From NCBI GenBank assembly GCA_043721855.1, contig JAYSPY010000096.1:1-36913 (forward strand): a stretch of 36,913 bases of DNA, read 5' to 3'. This document shows, piece by piece, positions 1 to 8,121 of the stretch; within the stretch, counting starts at the first letter, position 1, and each line of letters starts with the position of its first letter. The stretch comes from JACMNW01 sp043721855. GTDB lineage: Bacteria > Pseudomonadota > Alphaproteobacteria > Rhodobacterales > Rhodobacteraceae. The notes beneath the pieces were generated by a model. That model was given only the letters and a program-made list of their open reading frames with translations. It did no database searches and was not told the origin of the DNA. The position numbers and the translations under genes are program-made.

Positions 1-1050
1 GAGGAGTTCGAGGTCAGGGGTGCAGTCGGCATAGCGGGTGGCCATGGCGGGCGGGATCACGAAAGCGTCGCCGGGGGCCAGGCGGCAGGGGTCTTTGCCC
101 TCGCCTTCAAGGGTCATCGCGCCGGACAGCACGAAGCTGAACAGGATGTCGCATTGGTGTTTGGTCCAGGGGGCGGGACCGGTGGGGCGGGCGACCATGA
201 CCGAGGCGACACCTTTGGTGCCTGCACTGATCGTGGTGTCGCGCGCCTCGAATCCGGGGATGCGGAAGGGGGCGAAGCTGCCTTTCGCGCCGATGTTGTG
301 AACGAACCGCTGGCCCTGCCATTCACGGTCGGGGCGGAAATACGGGGTGGGCAGGTTCATGCCATGTTCGATTTCGGTGACGTGGTCGGCGGGGACGCCA
401 ATCTCGATCACCTCGATGCCCGCGCTGGCAGTCAGGACCCGGTGGCGGATTTCGGGGGGCTGGATGAAGCAATCGCCGGCATTCAGGCGGATCGGGCCGC
501 CCTGATCTTCGTAGACCACATCGACCCAGCCCTTGATGCAGAAGATCAGCTGGAAGCCGACCTTGTGGAAATGCACCATGTCGGGGACCGGGCCGCCGTC
601 GGGAATGCGGATGTGGCTGGCGATCATCGCGCCGCCGAGGCGCGACGGGATCAGGTCGCGGTAGTGCATGCCGGCGCGGCCGATGACCCAGGGGGCCTGA
701 TCGGCGAGGCGGCGGACGACGAAGGCGTGCTGGGTTTCCGGTAGGTGGACGGGGGGGTTGAGTTCGTCGATTTCGATGCGGGTGCCGTTGGGGGCGGTGA
801 GGCTGCGCTGGCCGTCTGCAAAGGCGTCAGGGTCGTCGGTCAGGATGCGGATGGTGCCGGGCGCTTCGGGCGCACCTTTCTGGATGCGGATGCGCAGGCC
901 GTGACCGGACAGCACCGCCACCTCGGGGTTGTCGGCCGGGTAGATGCTGTCGAGCCGCATTTTCAGCACCTTGGTGTAGAACGGCAGGTCATTGCGTAGC
1001 TCTGCCGTGGGCAGGCGAATTTCGGCGCGGGTTTCATAGGTGTCTGGCAT
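1..1050 (-). CDS. Cupin-domain protein with VOC-like N-terminus (3' end outside window)
   Basis: An open frame of 350 codons runs from an ATG at 1050 to the window edge without a stop, so the C-terminus is missing. AGGA lies six bases before the ATG. Residues about 15-95 resemble half of a glyoxalase/VOC fold (LPFYTKVLKM, then a GLRIRI strand). Residues about 150-230 form a cupin with H160-x-H162, Q167 where many cupins have Glu, and H203 in a GDCFIQPPEIRH segment. A second cupin begins near 290 (TKHQCDILFSFVLSG, then PGDAFVIPP). Cupins of this kind are often metal-dependent dioxygenases or isomerases acting on small acids, but I cannot name a substrate. The gene diverges from the malic enzyme gene with 139 bases between start codons. 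Open frames on the opposite strand here lack family features and are shadows. Confidence 0.8.
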   Translation of the reverse strand, partial: MPDTYETRAEIRLPTAELRNDLPFYTKVLKMRLDSIYPADNPEVAVLSGHGLRIRIQKGAPEAPGTIRILTDDPDAFADGQRSLTAPNGTRIEIDELNPPVHLPETQHAFVVRRLADQAPWVIGRAGMHYRDLIPSRLGGAMIASHIRIPDGGPVPDMVHFHKVGFQLIFCIKGWVDVVYEDQGGPIRLNAGDCFIQPPEIRHRVLTASAGIEVIEIGVPADHVTEIEHGMNLPTPYFRPDREWQGQRFVHNIGAKGSFAPFRIPGFEARDTTISAGTKGVASVMVARPTGPAPWTKHQCDILFSFVLSGAMTLEGEGKDPCRLAPGDAFVIPPAMATRYADCTPDLELL

Positions 1051-1189
1051 GGCAATCCTGCTGGGTTTCGGTCAGACTGCGAGTTTGGGGGGCGATTTGC
1101 AAGCGCACCCGAAAGCCGATGCAGGAAACCGTGGCTATGCGCTTTGTGGCATATGGTTTAAGGGTAAACCAGATTTTGCGGAGGGGCGG

Positions 1190-3469
1190 ATGGAAGAGGC
1201 CAGGCACGACAATGCCAAACAGGCGGCGCTGGATTACCATGAATTCCCCAAGCCCGGGAAGCTGGAAATTCGCGCGACCAAGCCGCTTGCCAATGGCCGC
1301 GACCTGAGCCTGGCCTATTCGCCCGGCGTGGCCGAGGCCTGTCTGGAGATCAAGGCCGATCCGTCCAGCGCCAGCCGCTATACCATTCGCGGCAATCTGG
1401 TCGGCGTGGTGACCAATGGCACGGCGGTCCTGGGCCTTGGCAACATTGGCGCTTTGGCATCGAAGCCGGTGATGGAGGGCAAGGCGGTTCTGTTCAAGAA
1501 ATTCGCCAATATCGACTGTTTCGATATCGAGGTGAACGAGGCCGATCCCTACAAACTGGCCGATATCGTCTGCGCGCTGGAACCCACCTTTGGCGCGATC
1601 AATCTGGAAGACATCAAAGCCCCCGATTGCTTTATAGTGGAGGCGTTGTGCCGCGAGCGGATGAAAATCCCGGTGTTCCACGATGATCAGCACGGCACGG
1701 CAATTGTGGTCGGTGCCGCCGCCACCAACGCGCTGCATGTGGCGGGCAAACGCTTTGATCAGATCAAGATCGTCTCAACCGGCGGCGGTGCGGCGGGAAT
1801 AGCTTGCCTGAATATGCTGTTGAAACTTGGGGTTAAGCGCGAACATGTTTGGCTGTGTGATCTGGAGGGGCTGGTTTACCACGGCCGTGTGGCACAGATG
1901 ACAGACCAGAAAGCTGCCTATGCCCAAGGGTCCACGCCCCAGACCCTGAGCGATGTTATGATCGACGCCGATCTGTTTCTTGGCCTGTCCGGCCCCGGCG
2001 TGCTGACCCCGGATATGGTGGCAAAAATGGCCCCCCGGCCCATCGTTTTTGCACTTGCCAACCCCACGCCAGAAATCCTGCCAGATGCCGTGCGCGCGGT
2101 GTGCCCTGATGCCATCATCGCCACCGGGCGCAGCGATTTTCCCAATCAGGTCAACAACGTGCTGTGCTTTCCATTTATTTTTCGGGGTGCGTTGGATGTG
2201 GGGGCCACACAGATCAACGATGCGATGCAGCTTGCCTGCATCGACGGGATTTGCGCCCTCGCCCGGGCCACCACCAGTGCCGAGGCGGCTGCCGCCTACC
2301 GTGGCGAAACCCTTAGCTTTGGCGCGGATTACCTGATCCCGAAGCCTTTTGATCCGCGCTTGATCGGCGTGGTCGCCTCTGCCGTGGCCCGCGCTGCGAT
2401 GGAAACCGGGGTCGCCACACGGCCCATCGCCGATCTGGATGCCTACCGTGAAAAGCTGAATGGATCGGTGTTCAAATCCGCCCTGATCATGCGCCCGGTG
2501 TTCGACGCCGCCCGCACCGCCGACCGCCGCATCATCTTTGCCGAGGGCGAGGATGAACGGGTGCTGCGCGCCACCAATGCGATGTTGGAAGAGATGACGG
2601 ATAAACCGATCCTGATCGGTCGGCCTGAAGTGATTGCTGCGCGCTGCGAACGCGCAGGCCTGCCGATCCGCCCGGACAAAGATTTCGAAATCATCAATCC
2701 CGAAAGCGATCATCGCTACCGCGACTATTGGGGCAGCTACCACGAGGTGATGGAACGTCGCGGCGTGACGCCAGATATCGCCCGCGCCGTTATGCGCACC
2801 AATTCCACCGCCATCGCCGCCATTGCTGTGCACAGGGGGGATGCCGACAGCATGATCTGCGGTACTTTCGGGCAATACCTTTGGCACCTCAACTATGTTT
2901 GCCAGATTTTGGCCAAGGGCGATTTGCACCCCGTTGGCGCGCTGTCGTTGATGATCCTTGAAGACGGGCCCTTGTTTGTGGCCGACACCCAGGTTCATGC
3001 CGCCCCCACGCCTGACCAGATCGCCGAAACCATCATTGGTGCCGCCCGTCATGCGCGGCGCTTTGGGGTAACGCCCAAGGTGGCGCTGTGTTCGCATTCC
3101 AACTTTGGTAACCTTGATTCAGATTCCGGTCGGCGTATGCGCGCGGCACTTGCCATTCTGGATGCGCGCAAAGTGGACTTCGATTATGAAGGTGAGATGT
3201 CCGGCGATGCAGCACTTGATCCGGAATTGCGCGCGCGCATCTTTCCCAATGCCCGCTTGCAGGGGGCTGCCAATGTGCTGGTCTTTGCCTATACCGATGC
3301 CGCCAGCACCGCCCGTAACATGCTGAAATTAAAGGCGGGTGGGCTTGAAGTTGGTCCGATCCTGATGGGCATGGGCAACCGCGCGCACATCGTGACCCCG
3401 TCGATCACTGCGCGCGGGCTTTTGAATATGTCGGCATTGGCGGGCACGCCGGTGGCGCATTATGGCTAA
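1190..3469 (+). CDS. maeB: NADP-dependent malic enzyme, MaeB type with phosphotransacetylase-like C-terminal domain
   Basis: This 759-residue protein should decarboxylate malate to pyruvate with reduction of NADP+. Residues 1 to about 425 are the malic enzyme part: LSLAYSPGVAEACLEI, VFHDDQHGTA and the Rossmann loop STGGGAAGIACLNM. From about residue 428 (SALIMRPVFDAARTADRRI) to the end there is a phosphate acetyltransferase-like domain. In this family that domain is usually regulatory rather than catalytic. The length is typical of the two-domain form. The frame is open back to 1040, but I place the start at the ATG at 1190, where family homology begins (MEEARHDNAKQAALDYH). A GGAGGGG sits three bases before it, which is close. 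The gene probably supplies NADPH and pyruvate for growth on organic acids. Confidence 0.95.
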   Translation: MEEARHDNAKQAALDYHEFPKPGKLEIRATKPLANGRDLSLAYSPGVAEACLEIKADPSSASRYTIRGNLVGVVTNGTAVLGLGNIGALASKPVMEGKAVLFKKFANIDCFDIEVNEADPYKLADIVCALEPTFGAINLEDIKAPDCFIVEALCRERMKIPVFHDDQHGTAIVVGAAATNALHVAGKRFDQIKIVSTGGGAAGIACLNMLLKLGVKREHVWLCDLEGLVYHGRVAQMTDQKAAYAQGSTPQTLSDVMIDADLFLGLSGPGVLTPDMVAKMAPRPIVFALANPTPEILPDAVRAVCPDAIIATGRSDFPNQVNNVLCFPFIFRGALDVGATQINDAMQLACIDGICALARATTSAEAAAAYRGETLSFGADYLIPKPFDPRLIGVVASAVARAAMETGVATRPIADLDAYREKLNGSVFKSALIMRPVFDAARTADRRIIFAEGEDERVLRATNAMLEEMTDKPILIGRPEVIAARCERAGLPIRPDKDFEIINPESDHRYRDYWGSYHEVMERRGVTPDIARAVMRTNSTAIAAIAVHRGDADSMICGTFGQYLWHLNYVCQILAKGDLHPVGALSLMILEDGPLFVADTQVHAAPTPDQIAETIIGAARHARRFGVTPKVALCSHSNFGNLDSDSGRRMRAALAILDARKVDFDYEGEMSGDAALDPELRARIFPNARLQGAANVLVFAYTDAASTARNMLKLKAGGLEVGPILMGMGNRAHIVTPSITARGLLNMSALAGTPVAHYG

Positions 3470-3532
3470 CGGCGGGCTGTCCGGCCTTGGCAGGCTGGAC
3501 TTTACGGCAATCTGGCGTAACCTTCCGCCAAT

Positions 3533-3883
3533 ATGGCCGTGACCCGCATTATAGATCTTACGCCACTGGAACACCTTTTGCGTCTTGCCGGACCGACAGG
3601 CGCGCCTGAATTGGTAGCGGCCCTGATCGACGATCTGAAAACCACCCGCGCCCATCTTGATGCGGCTTGGAATGGCCCCGATTTTGCCGCACTGCGCGCA
3701 AAAAGCCATGTTCTGATAGGTCTTGCAGGAACGGTTGGCGACACAGAACTACACGCATTGGCGCAGCGGTTGAACCGGGGCGCACAGGCGCAAAACCCAG
3801 GCGATACGGTGGATATTACGGAAAACATAATGACTTGTCTTGCCGATCTGATCGCCCAACTGCACGACAAAAAGGGGGCATAA
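3533..3883 (+). CDS. Hpt (histidine phosphotransfer) domain protein, LuxU-like
   Basis: A 116-residue single-domain protein. The segment SHVLIGLAGTVGD (residues 58-70) matches the Hpt signature H-x-L-x-G, with H59 as the expected phosphorylated histidine. The rest is helical and about the right size for a four-helix Hpt module. It lies two bases upstream of a LuxO-like response regulator, so the pair is most likely a phosphorelay unit in which this protein hands phosphate to the regulator. No sensor kinase is adjacent, so the donor must be encoded elsewhere. The ATG at 3533 has no clear ribosome binding site. A GTG six bases later is an alternative start. The gene follows maeB by 63 bases and could be read from the same transcript. 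Confidence 0.85.
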   Translation: MAVTRIIDLTPLEHLLRLAGPTGAPELVAALIDDLKTTRAHLDAAWNGPDFAALRAKSHVLIGLAGTVGDTELHALAQRLNRGAQAQNPGDTVDITENIMTCLADLIAQLHDKKGA

Positions 3884-3885
3884 CC

Positions 3886-5304
3886 ATGTCGACACGCACC
3901 CTAACCCGAGATGCGCCGCGGCCGAACATTTTACTGATCGAAGATATGCCGTCGCTGCAATTGGTGTATAAGTCGGTGCTGATGTCAGCAGGGCACGGCG
4001 TGCGGGTGGCTGGCAATGCCGCCGATGGCATGGCGCAGTTTGTGGATACGGTGCCGGATGTTGTTTTGCTGGATTTGGTGCTGCCAGACCGTGACGGGCT
4101 GGACGTGATGCATGATATGCTGGCCCTGCACCCGGAAACTGCGGTGATCGTGATCACGGCGAATGGGTCGATCAACAAAGCGGTTGAGGCGATGCGCGCT
4201 GGTGCCCACGAATTTTTGGTCAAACCCTTTGATGAGCAACGCTTTTTGGGCGCTGTAGAAAATGCGGCCGCCGATCGCGCCGCGCGCAGACCGGCTGCGA
4301 TCGCCGTGCCCAAACTTGCAGCCCCCGCTTTGCCAAACATCAATGGCGCATTCATCGGATCATCCGACGCGATGAATCGCATCCATGCCAAGATCCGGTC
4401 TGTTGCGCGGTCGATGGCGACCGTGTTCATCACCGGCGAAAGCGGCACCGGCAAAGAGCTGTGCGCATTGGCCGTACATGACAATTCCAACCGCGCGACC
4501 GGGCCGTTCATTGCGCTGAACTGCGGGGCCATTCCGCAAGACCTTTTGGAATCCGAAGTGTTCGGCCATATGAAGGGGTCGTTTACCGGGGCTATATCCG
4601 ACAAGCCCGGTGCTGCGACTGCCGCCGATGGTGGCACGCTGTTTTTAGATGAAATCTGCGAAATGGCCCCGGCTTTGCAGACCAAACTGCTGCGGTTTTT
4701 GCAAACCTCTACGGTGCAACCAGTCGGTGCCACGCGCCCCCGCAAGGTGAACGTCCGCATTGTCTGCGCAACCAACGTGGACCCATTGGAGGCTGTTCGT
4801 CGGGGCCAGTTTCGTGAAGATCTGTATTACCGCCTCTATGTCGTGCCCATTCACATGCCGCCTTTGCGTGAACGCGGTGAGGACGTGATCGAAATTGCGG
4901 AGACAGCGCTTGCGCGGTTTGCCGATGAAGAGGGTCGGCATTTTGATGGGCTTTCGACGGAAGTGCGGATGCTTTTTCGCAAGCATCCCTGGCCCGGCAA
5001 TGTGCGACAGCTGTTAAATGTCATCCGCAATGTTGTGGTTTTGAATGATGGCGGAATCGTCACCAAACCGATGTTGCCCAGCGATCTGGAAACCGGCGGC
5101 ATTGCAGAGATTTCACCCCAGCGCGGGGCCACGCATGCGCCAGGTCTTGATGCGCTGATCGGCAAAACCATGGCCGAAATTGAAAAAACGGTGATTGAGG
5201 CTACTTTGGATCGTCATGGCGGGTCTGTGCCCAAGGCAGCGCGGGTTCTGGATATTTCGCCCTCAACGCTGTATCGCAAGATCGAAGGCTGGGCGAAACC
5301 TTGA
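3886..5304 (+). CDS. Sigma-54-dependent response regulator, LuxO-like
   Basis: A 472-residue NtrC-family activator of RNA polymerase-sigma-54. Receiver domain, residues about 14-125: D63 (VVLLDLVLPD) is the phosphoacceptor and K113 the conserved lysine. AAA+ domain, about 153-385: Walker A GESGTGKE (184-191), the sigma-54 contact loop as GSFTGA (231-236), Walker B GTLFLDE (250-256) and R-finger region REDLYYRL. Fis-type helix-turn-helix at about 445-467 (GSVPKAARVLDISPSTLYRKI). The central domain reads close to Vibrio LuxO over long stretches (FLDEICEM, LQTKLLRFLQT, VCATNVDP, NVVVLNDGG). The start at 3886 is two bases after the Hpt stop, with AAGGGGG inside the end of the Hpt gene, so translation is probably coupled. 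Targets cannot be read from this window. Confidence 0.9.
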   Translation: MSTRTLTRDAPRPNILLIEDMPSLQLVYKSVLMSAGHGVRVAGNAADGMAQFVDTVPDVVLLDLVLPDRDGLDVMHDMLALHPETAVIVITANGSINKAVEAMRAGAHEFLVKPFDEQRFLGAVENAAADRAARRPAAIAVPKLAAPALPNINGAFIGSSDAMNRIHAKIRSVARSMATVFITGESGTGKELCALAVHDNSNRATGPFIALNCGAIPQDLLESEVFGHMKGSFTGAISDKPGAATAADGGTLFLDEICEMAPALQTKLLRFLQTSTVQPVGATRPRKVNVRIVCATNVDPLEAVRRGQFREDLYYRLYVVPIHMPPLRERGEDVIEIAETALARFADEEGRHFDGLSTEVRMLFRKHPWPGNVRQLLNVIRNVVVLNDGGIVTKPMLPSDLETGGIAEISPQRGATHAPGLDALIGKTMAEIEKTVIEATLDRHGGSVPKAARVLDISPSTLYRKIEGWAKP

Positions 5305-5313
5305 TGGATTGCG

Positions 5314-5358
5314 CCGAATTCTGCGCAGAATTCGGTTTCGTTTTCTGCGCAGAAAACG
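5314..5358. repeat. Twin perfect palindromes between convergent genes
   Basis: Two perfect palindromes lie three bases apart: 22 bp at 5314-5335 (centre GAATTCTGCGCAGAATTC) and 20 bp at 5339-5358 (centre TTTTCTGCGCAGAAAA). Both share the 12-bp core TTCTGCGCAGAA, so alternative pairing between the units is also possible. The element sits between the stop of the response regulator (5304) and the stop of nadK (5374), which converge. A bidirectional terminator or transcript-end stabiliser is the simplest role. There is no T-run typical of an intrinsic terminator. Confidence 0.75.
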
Positions 5359-5373
5359 CGCTGCACCCGGATG

Positions 5374-6138
5374 TCAAACAAACTGCTCGCCGATAAGGCG
5401 TTCTTCCAGGCCGTGCCCCGGATCGAACAAAATCCGGTGCGCAACACCGGGTTCTGACCGGATTTCAACCGACACCACATCGCGCACAGACCGCCCGTCG
5501 GCATCTGCCATCACCGGGCGTTTGTCCGGCTCCAACACGTCAAACCGCACCACAGCGGTTTTTGGCAACAACGCACCGCGCCAACGCCTTGGCCGAAACG
5601 CTGCCATTGCGGTCAATGCCAATACATCAGACCAGATCGGCAAAATTGGTCCATGCGCGGAATAGTTGTAAGCGGTTGATCCCGCTGGCGTGGCCACAAG
5701 CGCACCGTCACAAACCAATTCATCCAGGCGCACCTTGCCGTCGATACTGATGCGCAGTTTTGCCGCCTGTGGCCCTGCCCGCAACAGCGATACTTCGTTG
5801 ATCGCCAGCGCCTCAGCCACTTTGCCCGATGCCATTTCCGCCCGCATCGCCAGCGGATTGATCACCGCTTCCTCAGCTTCAGCCAACCGGTCAGGCAGGC
5901 CCTCAAGGGTGTAGCCGTTCATCAAAAACCCGATAGTGCCGCAGTTCATCCCGTAGACCGGCAATCCCAAAGCCTGCGTGGAATGTAGCGTTTGCAGCAT
6001 GAAGCCATCACCGCCCAGTGCCACAACCCATGCGGCCTTTTTAACCGGGCACTGCCCATAGGCCGCCGTAAGGGCTGCCAATGCCTCCTGCGCAGCAGGG
6101 GCAGTGCTGGCTTTGAAAGCGATGTTGCGATTGGCCAT
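5374..6138 (-). CDS. nadK: NAD kinase
   Basis: A 254-residue protein that phosphorylates NAD+ to NADP+ with ATP. The defining GGDG motif is present (VVALGGDGFMLQTLH), followed by YGMNCGTIGFLMN, AINEVSLLR and the glycine-rich DGALVATPAGSTAYNYSAHGPI segment. The length matches short alphaproteobacterial NadK proteins. I chose the ATG at 6138 (MANRNIAFKAS) because AAAGGA lies upstream at good spacing. The frame is open further back to 6195 with other ATGs, but that extension lacks family similarity. The gene diverges from glyA with 186 bases between starts. By supplying NADP+ it connects loosely to the NADP malic enzyme at the left end. Confidence 0.93.
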   Translation of the reverse strand: MANRNIAFKASTAPAAQEALAALTAAYGQCPVKKAAWVVALGGDGFMLQTLHSTQALGLPVYGMNCGTIGFLMNGYTLEGLPDRLAEAEEAVINPLAMRAEMASGKVAEALAINEVSLLRAGPQAAKLRISIDGKVRLDELVCDGALVATPAGSTAYNYSAHGPILPIWSDVLALTAMAAFRPRRWRGALLPKTAVVRFDVLEPDKRPVMADADGRSVRDVVSVEIRSEPGVAHRILFDPGHGLEERLIGEQFV

Positions 6139-6324
6139 TGGCCCATCCTTTGTAATCTCTGTGCCAGTCATGTCTGGCCAGCCCTGCAAACTCAACCCCC
6201 AGCGCGCCGCCTTGGGGAAAGATCATTTCGCCAACGCCGCGCTCTGCGTCGTTTTCTTACCTTTCCCGATGGCTATTGATGCATTAAACACTTGCCAAAC
6301 ACCGATCCCTGCAAGGAGAAGCCA

Positions 6325-7620
6325 ATGAACGCCCCCCACCGTGATAACGGTTTCTTTACTGAAACCCTGTCGTCGCGCGACCCGGAATTGTTTGGGGCGA
6401 TGACCCAAGAATTGGGCCGCCAGCGCGATGAGATTGAACTTATCGCGTCTGAAAACATCGTCTCCCGCGCGGTGATGGAAGCGCAAGGGTCTGTGATGAC
6501 CAACAAATATGCCGAAGGTTACCCCGGCAAGCGATATTACGGCGGCTGCCAATATGTCGATATCGCCGAAAATCTGGCAATTTCTCGCGCCTGCGAATTG
6601 TTCGGCGTGGCCTTTGCCAATGTGCAGCCAAATTCCGGCAGCCAAGCCAACCAGGGCGTGTTTCAGGCCCTGATCAAACCGGGTGACACCATTCTGGGGA
6701 TGAGCCTTGATGCAGGCGGCCACCTGACGCATGGGGCCGCCCCCAACCAGTCGGGCAAATGGTTCAATGCCGTGCAATACGGTGTGCGCCGCCAAGACCT
6801 GCTGCTGGATTATGACGAAGTGCAGCGTCTGGCCACGGAACATCAACCGAAAATGATCATCGCCGGTGGCTCTGCCATTCCGCGCATTATCGACTTTGCG
6901 CGCATGCGGGCCATTGCCGATTCTATCGGCGCTTACCTTCTGGTGGATATGGCGCATGTTGCGGGGCTTGTGGCGGCGGGCCTCTATCCATCGCCGTTCC
7001 CCCATGCGCATGTGGCCACCACCACGACCCACAAAACCCTGCGCGGCCCGCGCGGTGGCATGATCTTGACCAATGACGAAGCTCTGGCGAAAAAGTTCAA
7101 TTCGGCCATTTTCCCCGGCATCCAAGGCGGCCCTTTGATGCATGTGATCGCCGCCAAAGCCGTGGCGTTCGGTGAGGCTTTGCTACCCGGTTTCAAAACC
7201 TACCAAGCGCAAGTGATCAAGAACGCGCAAGCGCTGGCGGATCAGTTGATGAAAGGCGGGCTTGATATTGTCACAGGCGGCACCGACACCCACCTGATGC
7301 TGGTCGATCTGCGCCCCAAGGGTGTCAAAGGCAATGCCACTGAAAAGGCACTTGGCCGCGCCCATATCACCTGCAACAAAAACGGCATTCCGTTTGATAC
7401 CGAAAAGCCCACGATCACCAGCGGCGTCCGTCTGGGCACGCCTGCTGGCACCACGCGTGGCTTTGGCGAGCCTGAATTTCGCCAGATTGGCGATTGGATT
7501 GTCGAAGTGGTTGACGGTCTTGCTGCCAATGGCGAAGATGGCAACGCGCAGGTCGAGGCTGCTGTGCGCGCGAAAGTGGCGGCTCTTTGTGCACAATATC
7601 CTATCTATCCGGGGCTGTGA
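6325..7620 (+). CDS. glyA: Serine hydroxymethyltransferase
   Basis: A 431-residue PLP enzyme interconverting serine plus tetrahydrofolate with glycine plus methylene-tetrahydrofolate. Signature stretches include IELIASENIVSRAV, TNKYAEGYPGKRYYGGC, the aspartate in YLLVDMAHVAGLVA, and TTTTHKTLRGPRGG, where K237 should bind PLP. The length is standard. The ATG at 6325 has AAGGAG seven bases upstream. The in-frame upstream extension to 6292 is not needed. With gcvTHP further right it forms the glycine/one-carbon node, although glyA is not in that operon and shows no riboswitch of its own. Confidence 0.97.
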   Translation: MNAPHRDNGFFTETLSSRDPELFGAMTQELGRQRDEIELIASENIVSRAVMEAQGSVMTNKYAEGYPGKRYYGGCQYVDIAENLAISRACELFGVAFANVQPNSGSQANQGVFQALIKPGDTILGMSLDAGGHLTHGAAPNQSGKWFNAVQYGVRRQDLLLDYDEVQRLATEHQPKMIIAGGSAIPRIIDFARMRAIADSIGAYLLVDMAHVAGLVAAGLYPSPFPHAHVATTTTHKTLRGPRGGMILTNDEALAKKFNSAIFPGIQGGPLMHVIAAKAVAFGEALLPGFKTYQAQVIKNAQALADQLMKGGLDIVTGGTDTHLMLVDLRPKGVKGNATEKALGRAHITCNKNGIPFDTEKPTITSGVRLGTPAGTTRGFGEPEFRQIGDWIVEVVDGLAANGEDGNAQVEAAVRAKVAALCAQYPIYPGL

Positions 7621-7630
7621 TTTGTGATCA

Positions 7631-7652
7631 GGGGCCGTGCCAACACGGCCCC
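7631..7652. terminator. Bidirectional hairpin between glyA and the next convergent gene
   Basis: GGGGCCGTG, a CCAA loop and CACGGCCCC form a perfect 9-bp GC-rich stem, eleven bases after the glyA stop and one base from the stop of the opposing gene. No long T-run follows on either strand. It is a strong hairpin in the right place for transcription end or 3' protection of both messages. Confidence 0.65.
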
Positions 7653-7653
7653 G

Positions 7654-8025
7654 CTACAGATAGCCGCGCCAATACAAAACCGCGATTGCCAAGCCTGCGA
7701 CCACCAGCAAACTGATCACGATCGACCTTGCAGTGCGCAGCATGGAACTCGTGCGCAGGAAGGCTGCATCAATCTTGCCAAGATGCTTTGAACAAATGTC
7801 GTAGGCCGAAACCACCGCGGCCTCATCTATTTGTAAAAGCAGCTTCGGGTTTTGCGACCGCTCCGCGGCATCTGCCAACTGTTCAGCCGCTGCCCGCACG
7901 CGGCGCGGCAATATCCGCCCACCTTTGCGCAGCTTTTCTCGCAAATCCTTGCCTTTAAGCCGTAACCTTTGCTCCATCAGGGTGGTTATACGCTCGGCCA
8001 TTTGTTGTATTGTTACCGCGCTCAT
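7654..8025 (-). CDS. Small hypothetical protein with C-terminal membrane anchor
   Basis: A 123-residue protein I do not recognise. Residues 1 to about 95 are hydrophilic, rich in Lys, Arg, Gln and Glu and probably helical (IQQMAERITTLMEQRLRLKGKDLREKLRKGGRILPRRVR). Residues about 101-119 form one membrane segment (SIVISLLVVAGLAIAVLYW) followed by a short RGYL tail, suggesting a C-tail-anchored inner-membrane protein facing the cytoplasm. The start is the ATG at 8025, with GAGGG upstream. The frame is open much further back, but that part runs under the divergent hydrolase gene. It diverges from the hydrolase with 96 bases between starts. Confidence 0.7.
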   Translation of the reverse strand: MSAVTIQQMAERITTLMEQRLRLKGKDLREKLRKGGRILPRRVRAAAEQLADAAERSQNPKLLLQIDEAAVVSAYDICSKHLGKIDAAFLRTSSMLRTARSIVISLLVVAGLAIAVLYWRGYL

Positions 8026-8121
8026 CAAACCCTCATCTGCTGTGGTGGCCAGCTTATCCGCAGCGGCCCCCATGTGACAACAGGTCTGGCCCGGCTGCGG
8101 CATATGGTTTAGACCAATTCC

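Noticed and set aside
154..999. Plus-strand open frames under the cupin gene
   Set aside because: They have no family features. The minus-strand frame of 350 codons has cupin motifs and a good ribosome binding site, and was missed as a closed frame only because its stop is outside the window.
1034..3097. Long minus-strand frames of 234 and 440 codons opposite maeB
   Set aside because: Translations are His/Gly/Arg-rich with no recognisable domain, as expected from the antisense of a GC-rich gene. maeB motifs on the plus strand are clear throughout.
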